Shown here piece by piece: positions 12,901 through 24,837 of a stretch of DNA of 60,000 nt; the first letter of the stretch is position 1, and every line of letters begins with the position of its first letter. Below the pieces are notes generated by a model, which saw only the letters and a program-made list of their open reading frames with translations, had not been told where the DNA came from and made no database searches. The DNA lies in the NCBI GenBank assembly GCA_903813345.2, contig CAIIXF020000006.1:17056348-17116347 (forward strand), in the 5' to 3' direction. This DNA comes from Owenia fusiformis. Lineage: Eukaryota > Annelida > Polychaeta > Sabellida > Oweniidae. The position numbers and the translations under genes were made by a program.

Positions 12901-15900
12901 TACGTCTTATCATGTGTATTAAATCCAAAAATGTGTTGTAAAATAACTCCACTTTACATGGAGTTATTCTACTGCATGTTGTTACCTTGTTATCTAAATC
13001 ATGTTGAATCTCTGTTTATATATAGCAGATTTATATAGAATCTCTTCATCTTCTATTATTATTAGCATGTTTTCTCTTAAAAAGCTGGTTCTTTTTCTCC
13101 TTAGAATGATAATATAACCCATTTAGGTATATAATATATGTATATATGTCTGTGTATTACCATTCTGCTTCACTGAGCTGTGAAAATCATGAACTGCAGT
13201 AACTCATCTGCAGCTTACTGAGGCATTATGGGTGTTTCGTACAGAGCATTATGGGTAATCAGTCCCATTGTTCCTGCTCTCAAGAAAGTCACGAGATATT
13301 TAATGGACAGTGTATTTCTATCCAATATTTCAAGTAGAATAAATGTACTTTAACTTTTCCAATTTTCATATTTGTATTTGTCATCTAAGAAAAGACTATT
13401 GTAATGATGTAAATAGTCCCAGCATAAATAGTCCCAGCGTAAAAAGTCCCTACTGCTCATAGTATCATACACAGTAGTTTATCGGATTGTTGTATATCTT
13501 ATTAATGCTAATTATACAGAGGTGTTTCTGTGTATCAGATCCCCACTTTGATAGATGGACACATCTCTGAAGATAAAAACTTTATTCGCATAAATATACA
13601 CCATTAGTCTGTATACAACATAATTTCATTGCTTCGATTCTAATAAATTCTGTCAGCGATTGTTGGCTTATCTTTGAACTAAAATCTAAAATAGATATTT
13701 AGCAGACCAATATTATGCTTCATATAGAGTACAAGCCAAAAGTAAACCTAGTTACTATCACTGTCTATATTGTCCTCACTGATATGACTAGGAAACATCA
13801 TATGCAGAGCCTTAAAATAAGTCAGTTTTCTATCCATTTAAATGGGCTGTATATCTGGTGTTTTCACGAACTTACATTTCCTGGATATATCAGTGAAGTT
13901 GTTGCCACCAGAGGTCGCCAGGGTTGTGTACTGTATATAGAAGCTGCATTGTTATAGGTTAGATTTAGATTTAGAGTAATGAGGATGCATAATAATTCTC
14001 CAAGTGTATATATTTCATTTTGTACATAATCCTAAGCTGATTCAGGTATACTTACAAAAATGTCAAACAGTCACTGGTGCTGCCATCTATGTTAAACATG
14101 AAACGTTATTGTGCATCTCTTCACAATAGTCTAGCTATTGATAAAAAGGTCTACAGAGCGAAGTGATCTTTAAATATTCAAATTGAATATGGTATTTCAA
14201 TTTTCATACCAAAAAGACTAATTAATTGAGGTATAGCAAGCCATTTAGCAATGAAGCAAGCCATTTAGCAATGAAGCAAGCCATCTGGGTGATAAATTTG
14301 GAATGTTATCCCAAAGATAAGATGTACATATATTGTAGCAAGTCAATTATTATAGACCAAGCATACCCAGTGGTCACGCTGCATTTCTTTGGGGTGGCTA
14401 CATGGCCAAAATGCATGTTATAGCCAAACCGCATGGCCTCGACTTATTGGTTATATAGATGGCATCACTAGTGTAATTGTACATGTGTAGGAAATGTTAC
14501 AGTTGATACTTGAAAGCCCCCAATGTGTGATTGGATGAAACGTAGGTGTGTCTAAAATATCCAGATCTTATTGGACTGGAAGATTCTCCTCCAATGGAGG
14601 AAAGGATACCAGAATACTTTGCCACAATTTGTGTCTTTCTCTTTTTTCAAAATCTCTACACAAAAGTATGGACAGCCAAGAACATAACCACAAGAAAACA
14701 TTGTAAATGTCGATAATTGGTTTAATTTCAGGGCTATCCTTAATGTAACTAGAAGAGAAATCTGAATAAGTTATTTAAGGTGCACATTATATCATTTACA
14801 CTTCAGATATTATTTTATAAAATTTAAACCAGATTAAAGATATTAAATTAATATCACATATGAATGGCTGTAGCCACTGTTCATATATTACATCTGGTGT
14901 TAAGAGATGGAATTATCTAATTACGTGCCATTGTTATCCTATATATGCTGCTACACAGAGCGTCTTCATCTGCTATTTAAGAAGTATTTGAAAGTAATTC
15001 CCCATCCATAGTCTTTGTTTCCCCTTTAATAACACATTTGTTTAAGGCTCTTATACTAACACTTTGAAAAAATAAATCATGTGTATGACTTCTGTTATGT
15101 TGAGAAGTTAACCTTTACTGGCATATAAGAGAAAATGGCTTAGTTTATCCACCATCAGGCAATATAATGTCTCCCCAAAAAACTGAATCCATTGTTGTAA
15201 TTATGGACATACCGTAATGGTGTCATAGTAAAAAACAAATGATTTTAAGGAGTTCCTGAATGTTGGCTTCCAGTGGTTGTAAAATGTTGCTGTGTTTGAT
15301 GCACTGGAGAATGCTCTGTGTAGGAGAGTGATAGGAGAGTGCACTCTCCCTGTTGATAACACACTTCCTTTAATCCAACTTTAACTTGTTACCCTGGTCA
15401 TGTGTTAACAATTCAGTTATTGAAGATCAAAAATGCTGAAATGTCCCCTTCAGTTTCAGTTATTTTGACAGATAACCATTAAAAGCAAAGGAATCCTGAA
15501 ATAAACTGTTGGAGTCTTAGAAAATAAGCATCAGACATGAAATGATGAAAGAAAAAATGAATTGTGAAATTGCGATAATTTTTCCTTAAACTTGTGATCC
15601 ATTATGAGGTTCATTAAGTACAACTTATCCTTTTGAGAGATCATATTTAAACAAAGTAATCATCGTGACCAGGGGGGCACTCTTACCACAGGTTGTTTAC
15701 AATTACTTGTATTTCATTGATTTTAAAACAGTTTTATTTTGTTATGTCTCACATTAGACTTTATTTTTACATATTTGGGCCACTTTGGAACTACATTGTA
15801 GTAGGAGTTGATTTCAGATGTAAATTTACGAATTCTATGATAATTACACTCTCGTTTAATGTAATGTTTTACATGTTTTAATGTGTCAGTCTAATGTTCA

Positions 15901-15928
15901 GTCTAAGAAATGTTTCAATTTGGACTTT
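12901..15928. other. Non-coding stretch with an 18/19-bp triplication
   Basis: No supported gene. At 14239-14285 AAGCCATTTAGCAATGAAGC is repeated in tandem, with a third partial copy. Open frames at 13715-13957 and 14226-14423 lack family features. Confidence 0.5.
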
Positions 15929-15930
15929 TT

Positions 15931-16714
15931 AGCTCACATGGTGAGCTATTGCAATCACTCACTCTGTCTGTCCGTCTGTCTGTCAACAATTTGCCACTTT
16001 TAAAACCTCTGTCAATAGGATTCCCATTTTAAGTTATTTTTGTTCAACATCAATATAGAAAACCCCCTATGACTCCTAGTTCAAAAGCTCACCTATTTTC
16101 AAAATGGCCACCATTTTTGTCTCGCGAAATTCACTTTTGGACCATTTGCTTTAAAACCTGTGTCAATAAGATTTTTGTTTTCAGTTATTTTTGTTCAACA
16201 TCAATACAGAAAACTCCCTTATGACTCCTGGTTCAAAAGCTCGCCTATTTTCAAAATGGTCGCCATTTTTGTCTCACAAATTTCAATTTTGGCCCATTTC
16301 CTAGCTTTACAAATAATTTCAGGTGTCCTGCATTGTAAAAAGCCATGTCACTGTAAAGAGTAGTTGTATGAAATAATTTTGTTACAAAAAATCGGCAAAA
16401 AATTTTATCCGTTTTTTTATTTTCAGCCATTTTAGTTAACATTGATTTGTCCATTGATTTGTCCTCTCCTGGTTCAAAAGCTCGCCTATTTTCAAAATGG
16501 TCACCATTTTTTTGTCTTACGAAATTCACATGTGGCCCATTTCCTAGCTTTACAAATAATTTTAGGTGTCCTGCATTGTAAAAAGCCATGTAACTGTAAA
16601 GAGTAGTTATATGAAATAATTTTGTTACAAAAAATCGGCAAAAATAACATCCATTTTTTTATTTTCTGCCATTTTAGCCATCAATCACTTTTGAATAACA
16701 CCATGTGAGCCCAG
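15931..16714. mobile_element. Non-autonomous element with GCTCACATGGTG inverted ends
   Basis: The left end AGCTCACATGGTGAGC is matched by the inverse ACACCATGTGAGCCC at the right end. Just inside is CTGTCTGTCCGTCTGTCTG. The body holds three copies of a unit with GGTTCAAAAGCTCGCC and TATTTTCAAAATGG (near 16080, 16225 and 16470); the last two form a tandem repeat of about 240 bases. Interspersed elements with this kind of terminal motif and GTCCGTC block are common in bivalve and other lophotrochozoan genomes (general knowledge). No protein is encoded; the 16251-16589 minus frame follows the repeat. Confidence 0.65.
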
Positions 16715-19700
16715 TACCCATGGTACTATTCTACTTAATTGGCCAGCATTTTCTGTGACCGTGCCTTGTACTGATACTGTTAAACAACTTTTTAGACTAG
16801 TTTTACATTTCAAATAGTATACCATATCACATTGTGTAAAGCCTATGCAATTCAGCAAAAATTGTGGCATTGAAAAATATAAAAATCTGGATGAAAAAAT
16901 CTTGATTAAGATAAAAGAAAAGAAATAGTGATAAAACAAAATTTTGGTGAATATACTGCCACAATTTAACAACTCAACCATCTTGCTAACCATCTTGCTG
17001 GACTGTGTTGGGTTTATGCAGTGTGTATAGTGGGTTTCAATCAGGTATCAGGTTGCTGTATGTAACCCTTTCACAATTCTATTTCTTACAAATCAACGAG
17101 ATTGATGCCACGTATGTGAAAATATGAATAATGTTAAGAAAACTATTAAAATTCAAATGTTGACTGTTTTGTTCTTTTTCAAAATGCCATACACTAATTT
17201 CATGAGTGGTTTCACACAGGCTTCACCCCTTCTTGCTGGAGTATTCTATATTAGCCATATAAAGACAAGACAATGGTTCTTTTGCATTTAAAATGTAGTA
17301 TTGTATTTAGATCCTGTACCTCCTCTCTGAATTTTCAAGCTATGATATTGGTTAACACATCAGAAATGAACATAATATTATTTGAAGCATATTTCAAAAC
17401 TTTTGAAGCAGCCATTGATGGCGTCATTTGTTTGGCGTTTTTGGCCAATCAGAGATATGTATGTCATCTCAATACTAGTAAATGTAAGCATAAGTCATAT
17501 TTTAACTCAGGGTTTTTTCCCCTCTGGGCGATAGAAAGTGTGCTCACAAAAAGATGTCATGGCAGTCAATAGGAAACAATCACTTAACTGCCATCTTTAT
17601 ATCAGCACAAAAGCTATGACTATTCATAATAATTAAGAATTCCCCTCCAATATAGTTTCAGGTTTGATTTTGCTTCATAAAAAGATAGCTCCGTCTGCCC
17701 AGTGTTTTAAGCTCCAACCTTCGGCTTTACCAAGAACATTAAACCATACTTTCATTTCTTCAAGAGGAAAGCACATAGAGACATTTTTGAAATGCCGTGA
17801 TGACAAACATTAAATATAGCTTTGCCTATTTTGAAACCGTGACTCTGTCTCTGGTCTCTAAGAAATCCGGAGTACGAGGAACAATTCAACTTGAAAATAT
17901 CATACAAAAACAATACACTTAATTAGGGGGATTTCAGTAGATACAATAATATCATCTTTTTTACCCATTCAAAGATTCACCAAACGAATATGTACTTGTA
18001 TAGTACATAGGTAATGCATTGTTTTTTTTTTGTTTTTTTTTAGATACTAGTAATCATAATGAACGTACTTTGATGCACAATTGAGAAATTGACAAAACAT
18101 TTTATAGACAATTGAATACATTACTGTAAAAATCTCTAGTTTTCCTCAAAGTTACTTCGGACATTTTTAGAAAATAGACATGACATTTACAAGGAATGGT
18201 GTGAGCCCAAAATATTCTAAAACTAAAACAGTTTCCGTCGAGATCATGATGATGATGATTCTAATGAGTAGTTGCTAGATCTGATTCTGCCTTTAAGAAA
18301 TAATGGATTAAAATTGAGATCTTTGATCGGACGGGATTCGTCAGTTTCACCAGAGAAGTAAATCTCTCTTATTTGAGACAACTTGAACATGAACATAATT
18401 ATGAAAAAAAATCTTTCCGATTTTATTTCTTAAATCTTAAAATCTGTCAAATTCTTATTCTGATTTTTAGTTATTTCCATTTCGATCTGACAGATATTTT
18501 GAATTGTGGTTACCGCACACTCATTTTTGAAAATCCGACCCGATATACCAATCAGAAACATATATTCATTTGGAATATTTTAGAAAGTCAAGATATAACA
18601 AGGCATTAACACGCAAAATGTCACAACCTACCATTTGTTACAGACGCCGACCGCCGAACACCGTACACAAAAAGTTGGCAATCCATCAACATACATGCAT
18701 ATAGGCTGCTGTAAATGAATAGTAAGGTATTAATTGTGTGACTGTTACAAAGACAAAACTGGAACTCGACTGACTGGCATCTCTGATAGTTTGTCATATG
18801 TGATTTAAGAATATATCTCCCTATAACACAACCAGGATGTACACCGAATCTAAAAGCTCGAAATTTCTCAAAACATCTATTGAAAAAGTATTTTCGCAAT
18901 CGTAAGGTAACTCGACGGGGCGTAAAAAGGATGTAAACATAGTAAACAACTTAAATGTAACGTATTACGATCATAAACGTAAGCATACTCATTTTTGAAA
19001 ATCATAAAAGAAAAGAAGGCGGTTTGAATCTAAACACATCAAAAAGAAATACTTAGGATAGCCGCAACACGATACGGCGAATGAATTGGCTATCGTTCGA
19101 TTCCATTGGTTTAATACATGTGCATGCTGAGCTGCAAACATCTCATTTTTGAAAGAAAAGGTAACAGATACTTTATATTTTCGGATGGAAACGTATATAT
19201 TTACATGGCTGTATACATTGCATACATGTTCGTAAAATTATGCGCATTCAAGTCAAAATGCATAAACGAATATTTTCATGCATTGGACAGCGTCTGTTGA
19301 CTGTTAAACCTGTGCCGAGGAATAGACTACTGACTCCCGGGTACTGACTATTGTGGATTTGAACACTGGGCCTATCAATTTATTTTGAGTCTATTTTCAA
19401 GTCTTTAGTCATCAGTGGTCTACAGCAGGATGGAACTAAATGGAGTTAGTCTCATCCAAAATGGCGGACAAAATTAATTCGAAATCGATAAGTTTTCGAT
19501 AGCTAAATCAAGTTGAATCAATATGTCGCTATGAAAACCAATAAAGTTCTGATTGTAATCAAATACATATGTAGAAATTCCTTGAACTTGAACATGATAG
19601 TCACAACTGTTGAAATTAACTAAATTGAGATCCCTTGTTAAATTAGTTTTATCAGTACCAAAATTGAGTTCCAAAGTTGGAGAAATCTGCGTGTACTCAA

Positions 19701-20150
19701 TGGCATAGTTTCTAAAGGACGAGAAGCTGTACTCAATGACATAGTTTCTAAAGACGAGAAGCTGTACTTGTCATCCTAAGCAACAACCCTGAAATATTGA
19801 ATTCATGATATATAATTTAATCAATAAACTTGGACATAACATTCTGTTCTGAATAATTAAAACTTCTTCACCTCGTATGCAATATGTAAAGAAATCAAAA
19901 TACAATGGGCTTTAATTTCAAAAGACAATATATTGACTTTCTATATTTATAAGTATTGGCTTTCGGACACCCTAACCATCTATGCTGAGGGTACAGTACT
20001 TATATATTAATTTACGGTCTCCTCTGCTTTACGGTGCACACAATCGTATGAGTAAATGGATGGTGAATGACCACTTGGTAGCCCAATTCAATACGACAGC
20101 TAGTACGTTAACACACCCATATACTTTAAGATATATTGGCATATATTATA
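16715..20150. other. Intergenic/upstream of the LRR gene; fifth dispersed module
   Basis: No supported gene. Positions 18601-18660 hold the dispersed module on the minus strand. The last few hundred bases before 20170 are probably intron or 5' UTR of the LRR gene because a splice acceptor follows. A short duplicated segment with GAAGCTGTACTCAATGACAT appears near 19700-19770. Confidence 0.5.
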
Positions 20151-20170
20151 ATCTTTCCTTTACATTACAG
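20151..20170 (+). promoter_or_regulatory. Splice acceptor upstream of the LRR start codon
   Basis: A polypyrimidine run ending in TTACAG lies nine bases before the ATG at 20180. It implies a 5' exon upstream and argues that the in-frame residues encoded from 19982 to 20170 are intronic. Confidence 0.6.
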
Positions 20171-20179
20171 GTCAACACG

Positions 20180-22123
20180 ATGTATTCAACAGCACTATCC
20201 ATGTTAGTCTTCACGGGTGCGGTGATCTCTGGGCTTTGCCAAGAGGCCAAAGAGACTTGTCAAATTGGGGAATACACGTGTAAATGTAAATCAGTGGGGG
20301 GTCACACTGAAGTACTTTGTATTAATATCAGCGATACAATACTAAAGAAGCTGCATCCCCCACCAGAGAAAAACATTAATTCATTAAGTTTGGCTTATAA
20401 CCGAATAGAACAGGCCCCCAACGACGCATTTGATTCTCTGAACGCTACACTTCAGAATTTAACATTAACTCACAATAACTTGGAAAGAATACCAGCGAGT
20501 ATCCTAACACTTTCAAAAATGCAGGAAATATTATTGGATTTCAATTCCATTTCTGTCGTTAGTAATAACACGTTCCAAGGTCTTACACAGCTACGTAGGA
20601 TTAACCTGAACAAGAACAAGATTGAAACAATTGAAAATCAAGCTTTTCAAGGACTGGACTGTTTGACAAATCTAGAGATGCAAGGAAATGGCTTGAGATC
20701 TGTACCCACTCAAGCATTAAGTGTCTTGGAGTCCCTTGAGGTGTTGATACTGTCAGATAACTATATTAAATCGATTCCTTCGGGTGCTTTCACGAGCAAC
20801 ATACGATTGAAAAACATTGACTTATCTCGTAATGAATTAGTTATAGCTAATTCCATTGATGCGTTTGTCGGGTTGGAATGCACACTTGAAGTGTTGAACT
20901 TGGGGTTCAACTTCCTCACAGAAGTCCCCTCTAATGCCCTGAATCGTCTAAGTAGTTTGAAAATACTAGACCTGCGTAATAACTTTTTCAGGAACGTCTC
21001 AGCTAATGCTTTCACTGGCTTGTCATCACTTGCTAAATTGTTGCTCCAGGGTGGAACAATCACTAACATAGATGATAATGCTTTGGTAGGCCTTGAAAAC
21101 ACACTAAATACACTCAACCTTGGAAGTAATGAAATTGAAAGCATTGACCTCTGTATGATGAACCCGTTCACAAGTCTGAACGATTTTTACATCTCCTATA
21201 ACAGCATCCCGTGTAATTGTTCATATATTTGGCTGAGAAAATGGTTAAGTCGCAGTTATTACAAAAGTAATTGCTTATCGGATAAAACTGTATCAGGATT
21301 TCAAGAATGGGAAAGTTTTCTTAATAATTGTCAGAATATCCAAATAACAAATTGTAGCAGCCCCTCTGTAGCAGAAGAACCACCAACTGGTAAAGTGTGT
21401 AAGGCAACAGATGTAGCATCATGCAGTGTAGTCCCAAATGAGTCAATAACACCAACAACCATAACTCAACCAACTGTTGGACTAACAACTCATACAGGAC
21501 CAACGTCAGAATCAGTGTTAGTATCGACTCAAACATTATTGACCTCAGTAGCAACACAAGCAGAAGCAACGTCAGTAGCAACACAAGGATTACCGGCGTC
21601 ATTACCAACACGAGTACTCGCAACGTCAGAGCCAACACATGAATTATTGACTTCAGTACCGACACAAGTAGTAGCAATGTCAGTATCAACACAAGCATTA
21701 TCGCCATTATTACCATCACAAGCTCTCACAACGTCATTATCAAAATCTGCACCAACACCACCACTTGCGTCAGCAATGATAGAATCAGAATGGATCCCAA
21801 CACTTACAACATCAGTACCAAAACGAGCACAGATAGTATCAGTACCAACAGTAACACCAATGTCTGTTTCAACTTTACCAGCACCATCAGTAAACACAAA
21901 ACCAACAACCAACATATCAAATAATGACACAGGTAAACCAAGCGAATCACAAAATACCGGAATGATAGCAGGTGTAGTGGTGTCATTAGTGCTGTTAGCA
22001 ATTCTCATAGCTCTTGCAATTTATTTCATAATCTACAAGCGAAAGGCCGGACAATGTATGTTACGTTCCCATAGCATCAGATCAAGAGGATATAGAGAAA
22101 CAGACGCATTAGTCCTGCGTTAA
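20180..22123 (+). CDS. Leucine-rich-repeat type I membrane protein
   Basis: A 647-residue protein in one exon. The frame is open from 19982, but a strong acceptor (TTTCCTTTACATTACAG, ending at 20170) and a good signal peptide (MYSTALSMLVFTGAVISG) after the ATG at 20180 make this the likely start. Residues about 27-47 form a Cys-rich N-cap. About 11-12 LRRs follow (for example LEVLILSDNYIKSIP, LKILDLRNNFFRNVS), ending in a C-cap with CNCSYIWLRKWL near residue 345. A Ser/Thr/Pro-rich stalk with repeated TSVxTQ words spans roughly 410-590 and should be heavily O-glycosylated. A transmembrane helix lies at about 594-618, followed by a stop-transfer KRK and a 29-residue cytoplasmic tail without a TIR, kinase or other domain. 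It is probably a cell-surface adhesion or recognition protein. An exact orthologue cannot be named. An upstream non-coding or short coding exon is expected. Confidence 0.9.
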   Translation: MYSTALSMLVFTGAVISGLCQEAKETCQIGEYTCKCKSVGGHTEVLCINISDTILKKLHPPPEKNINSLSLAYNRIEQAPNDAFDSLNATLQNLTLTHNNLERIPASILTLSKMQEILLDFNSISVVSNNTFQGLTQLRRINLNKNKIETIENQAFQGLDCLTNLEMQGNGLRSVPTQALSVLESLEVLILSDNYIKSIPSGAFTSNIRLKNIDLSRNELVIANSIDAFVGLECTLEVLNLGFNFLTEVPSNALNRLSSLKILDLRNNFFRNVSANAFTGLSSLAKLLLQGGTITNIDDNALVGLENTLNTLNLGSNEIESIDLCMMNPFTSLNDFYISYNSIPCNCSYIWLRKWLSRSYYKSNCLSDKTVSGFQEWESFLNNCQNIQITNCSSPSVAEEPPTGKVCKATDVASCSVVPNESITPTTITQPTVGLTTHTGPTSESVLVSTQTLLTSVATQAEATSVATQGLPASLPTRVLATSEPTHELLTSVPTQVVAMSVSTQALSPLLPSQALTTSLSKSAPTPPLASAMIESEWIPTLTTSVPKRAQIVSVPTVTPMSVSTLPAPSVNTKPTTNISNNDTGKPSESQNTGMIAGVVVSLVLLAILIALAIYFIIYKRKAGQCMLRSHSIRSRGYRETDALVLR

Positions 22124-22375
22124 GTATTTTCATTTGCGTTTAGAGAAACAGACGCTTTAGTCCTGCGTTAAGTATTTTCGTATTTTCATTTTCATGTAGA
22201 GAAACAGACGCTTTAGTCATGCGTTAAGTATTTTCATTTGCATTTAGAGAAACAGACGCTTAGTCCTGCGTGGAGTATTTTCATTTTCATGTAGAGAAAC
22301 AGACGCTTTAGTCCTGCGTGAAGTATTTCCATTTGCATATAGAGAAACAGACGTTTTAGTCCGACGTTAAAGGTA
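22094..22375 (+). repeat. Tandem repeat containing the LRR gene's last codons and stop
   Basis: About six copies of a 46-56 base unit starting AGAGAAACAGACGCTTTAGT. The first copy encodes the C-terminal RETDALVLR and the stop; the others lie in the 3' flank. Two more diverged copies are at about 22865 and 22920. A possible polyadenylation signal AATAAA is at 22394-22399. Confidence 0.85.
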
Positions 22376-22399
22376 CTTAATTACTTAATTTAGAATAAA

Positions 22400-23165
22400 A
22401 AATAATTTACTGAAACATGTTACTCGCACTCGCTCAAATATGACACAAAGTTTGTTTTGCTTTAATATTGAACCAAGAAAAAATAACGCACATAGAAAAA
22501 AGCATTTGAAGTTCAGAGATCATTAGAAGTGCATGCACATGTTAAAAAAAGTGCATGTTTCACTGTTCATTTAACAGTTTAAACGATGGCGACACTTCTA
22601 TAAAAATGAATTTATCATGTAATACCAACAACTTTGCCATCTTTCAATGAAAATGATAAAAACTTGATATATAAAGCTTGACAGATAAAAAATGTATTTT
22701 GAAAATTTATTGTAAGCTTTGATGTGGTCCGTTTGAGCTGTTGTTGGTGTCAAATGAAAGATACGGTTCTTATCAATACATTGGATATACTATGAAATTC
22801 AAATTGGAAGTCTTTATTTTGCCCAAAAACGTTAAAAATACGCAAATTGGGCCTTTAAGTATATTCATTTTCATGTAGAACAGACGCTTTAATCATGCGT
22901 TAAGTATTTTCGTTTGCATGTAGAGAAACGGATGCTTTATTCCCGAGTAAGTATTTTCATTTGCATAATGTTTTGGGATAAATAAAAATTCCTTGGTAAA
23001 ATGTTATGCTCAGGCCCCTTCCTAAAAAAACGTTTCACCTCATGTGATACTAGTAATACTTAAAAAGTAATTGCATTCGAGAGTGAGTTTCAATTTTGAA
23101 TCACAGATTATTTTCAAAAGGAAATATACTCCTCAAAAAAAGTTAAGGACCTCATAGGTTTACAT
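22400..23165. other. 3' flank of the LRR gene, non-coding
   Basis: AT-rich sequence with two isolated copies of the LRR tail repeat near 22865-22965. No gene is visible. Confidence 0.5.
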
Positions 23166-23579
23166 GTTAAGGTTCAGCTGGAAAGTAACATTTTGGTAAA
23201 AAATTGCTATACCTGCACATGTTATTTTCTGGTACAAAATTAAGTATGAAGGCATGTGTATATTTCCTTGCTTTTTTCAGGAAAGTATCATTACACTGTC
23301 TTCTTTTAGAATATCTAGAAACAGGTCAATGGTAGCTCCTGTGTTGTCTGGAAACTTTGAAAGAAAATTTGGAAAAATAGAAAGTGTGAAATATCAGAAT
23401 TTCCTGGAGGTCCCATTGAACGCCTACCAGATATTCTAAAAGAAGACAATGTAATGATACTTTCCTGAAAAAAGCAAGGAAATTGACACATGCCTTCATA
23501 CTTTATTTTGTAGCAGAAAATAACATGTGCAGGTATAGCAATTTATTACCAAAATGTTACTTTCCAGCTGTACCTTAAC
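23166..23579. mobile_element. Long-arm inverted repeat (foldback element)
   Basis: The left arm (about 23166-23321) and right arm (about 23428-23579) are near-perfect reverse complements of about 150 bases, opening with GTTAAGGTTCAGCTGGAAAG and closing with its inverse. The 106-base centre is unique. The sequence would fold into a long hairpin. No transposase is present. The open frame at 23254-23439 lies across the arm and has no significance. Confidence 0.85.
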
Positions 23580-23929
23580 CCCCATATTTGTTTAACGACT
23601 GTTTTCTAAGCGGGGAACAAAAGAAATCCCAAGTAAATAAATCTGTATCTTGATTCTATTCGCTATAAAGTCCGCAACGTTTCAATGTTATATCTCCATT
23701 ACATTGGGTCAAAATCTGATGACAAAATTGATGAATTTCATGAAATTTAACAAAAATGGCAGATCCCATGTTAAACAAATCAAACTTTGTTTCATATTTG
23801 AGGGAGAGTGTAACATGTTTCAGTGATTATTTTTTTCTTCTAAACTATAAAGTATAGTTGGCCTATTGCATTTATATAAGCTCATCCATGTGCATTTCTG
23901 GATTAACTTAAAGTTTAATCTATAGAACA

Positions 23930-24780
23930 GTTATTGTTATTAAAAATGAGTAGACAAGACTTTACCGACACAATTTTGGGACGGAAAATTCAAAATGGCC
24001 ACCTCAAAATTTACCCAGAATGCCAAAAGTTTAATTCAGTTCTAGATTTTCAAATTTTCAAAGAAAATCCAAAATGGCTGCCTTGACATTTACCCAGAAT
24101 GTGAAAAACTAATCAGATCGAGATTTTCAGACTAAGAATCATCCCTGAAAATTTGAAATTGATCTACCAAACGGTTCACCTAAAAACGTGTAGACAAGAC
24201 TTTACAGACAAGATTTTAGGATGGAAAAATCCAAAATGGCCGAAAATAAAAAAGTGATTATGAGTTTTTGCTGATTTCTTCTTACAATTATCACATATAA
24301 CTACTGTTAACAATAAGATAGGCTTTTACAACAAAGTACACCTGAAATTATTTATAAAGCTACTAAATATTTAAAGAATGAAAACTCAAAAACACCATTC
24401 AATATGATACAAAGTATTATTGCCCGCTAACTTTTCTAAAGACATTCAAAATGGCTGACATGACGGAGCTAACAGGTCCAAAACCTAATCAGATGTAGAA
24501 TGAAGTGAGCTGACCAAGATTTAAAGCCATTTTTCTTAAAGTCTGCAGGCAAGGATTTTAGCATTTGACTTCAAAATGGCTAACAGGAAGTTCATGTAGG
24601 TTTCAAGTTAAATATTTTTCATCCACATCTGTATGCACTCATAAGTTATCCCTGAAAATTTGAAGGTGAAATCTGTAGTGGTTTTGGAGAAAACTGCCGG
24701 ACGTACGGACGGACATACAGACGGACGTGCCCAAGCCGACAATATGGCCCCACACTATGTGGTGGGGACATAAAAAATGT
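23930..24780. mobile_element. Interspersed element with GGACGGACATACAGACGGAC tail
   Basis: Contains repeated AAAATGGCC and TTTACCCAGAATG words and ends with GGACGTACGGACGGACATAC, then CCACACTATGTGGTGGGGAC and an A-run. This resembles interspersed repeats found in many molluscan genomes (general knowledge). Boundaries are approximate; nothing is coded. Confidence 0.4.
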
Positions 24781-24837
24781 AATTTTTGATGTCTCAAATA
24801 GCACATGGACAAAGAGCATCTGCTCAATGTACACAGT

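Noticed and set aside
12718-13038. 106-residue Cys/Tyr/Val-rich frame
   Set aside because: It follows the TGTATGTACAA simple repeat.
19085-19115. tRNA-like GTTCGATTCC box
   Set aside because: No acceptor stem, D-arm or anticodon arm could be built around it.
19982-20179. Earlier in-frame ATG for the LRR protein
   Set aside because: It would bury the signal peptide 66 residues inside, and a strong splice acceptor lies between it and 20180.
20761-22008. Several long open frames on the minus strand
   Set aside because: They are antisense shadows of the LRR gene; low-complexity Leu/Val content reflects the Ser/Thr stalk codons.
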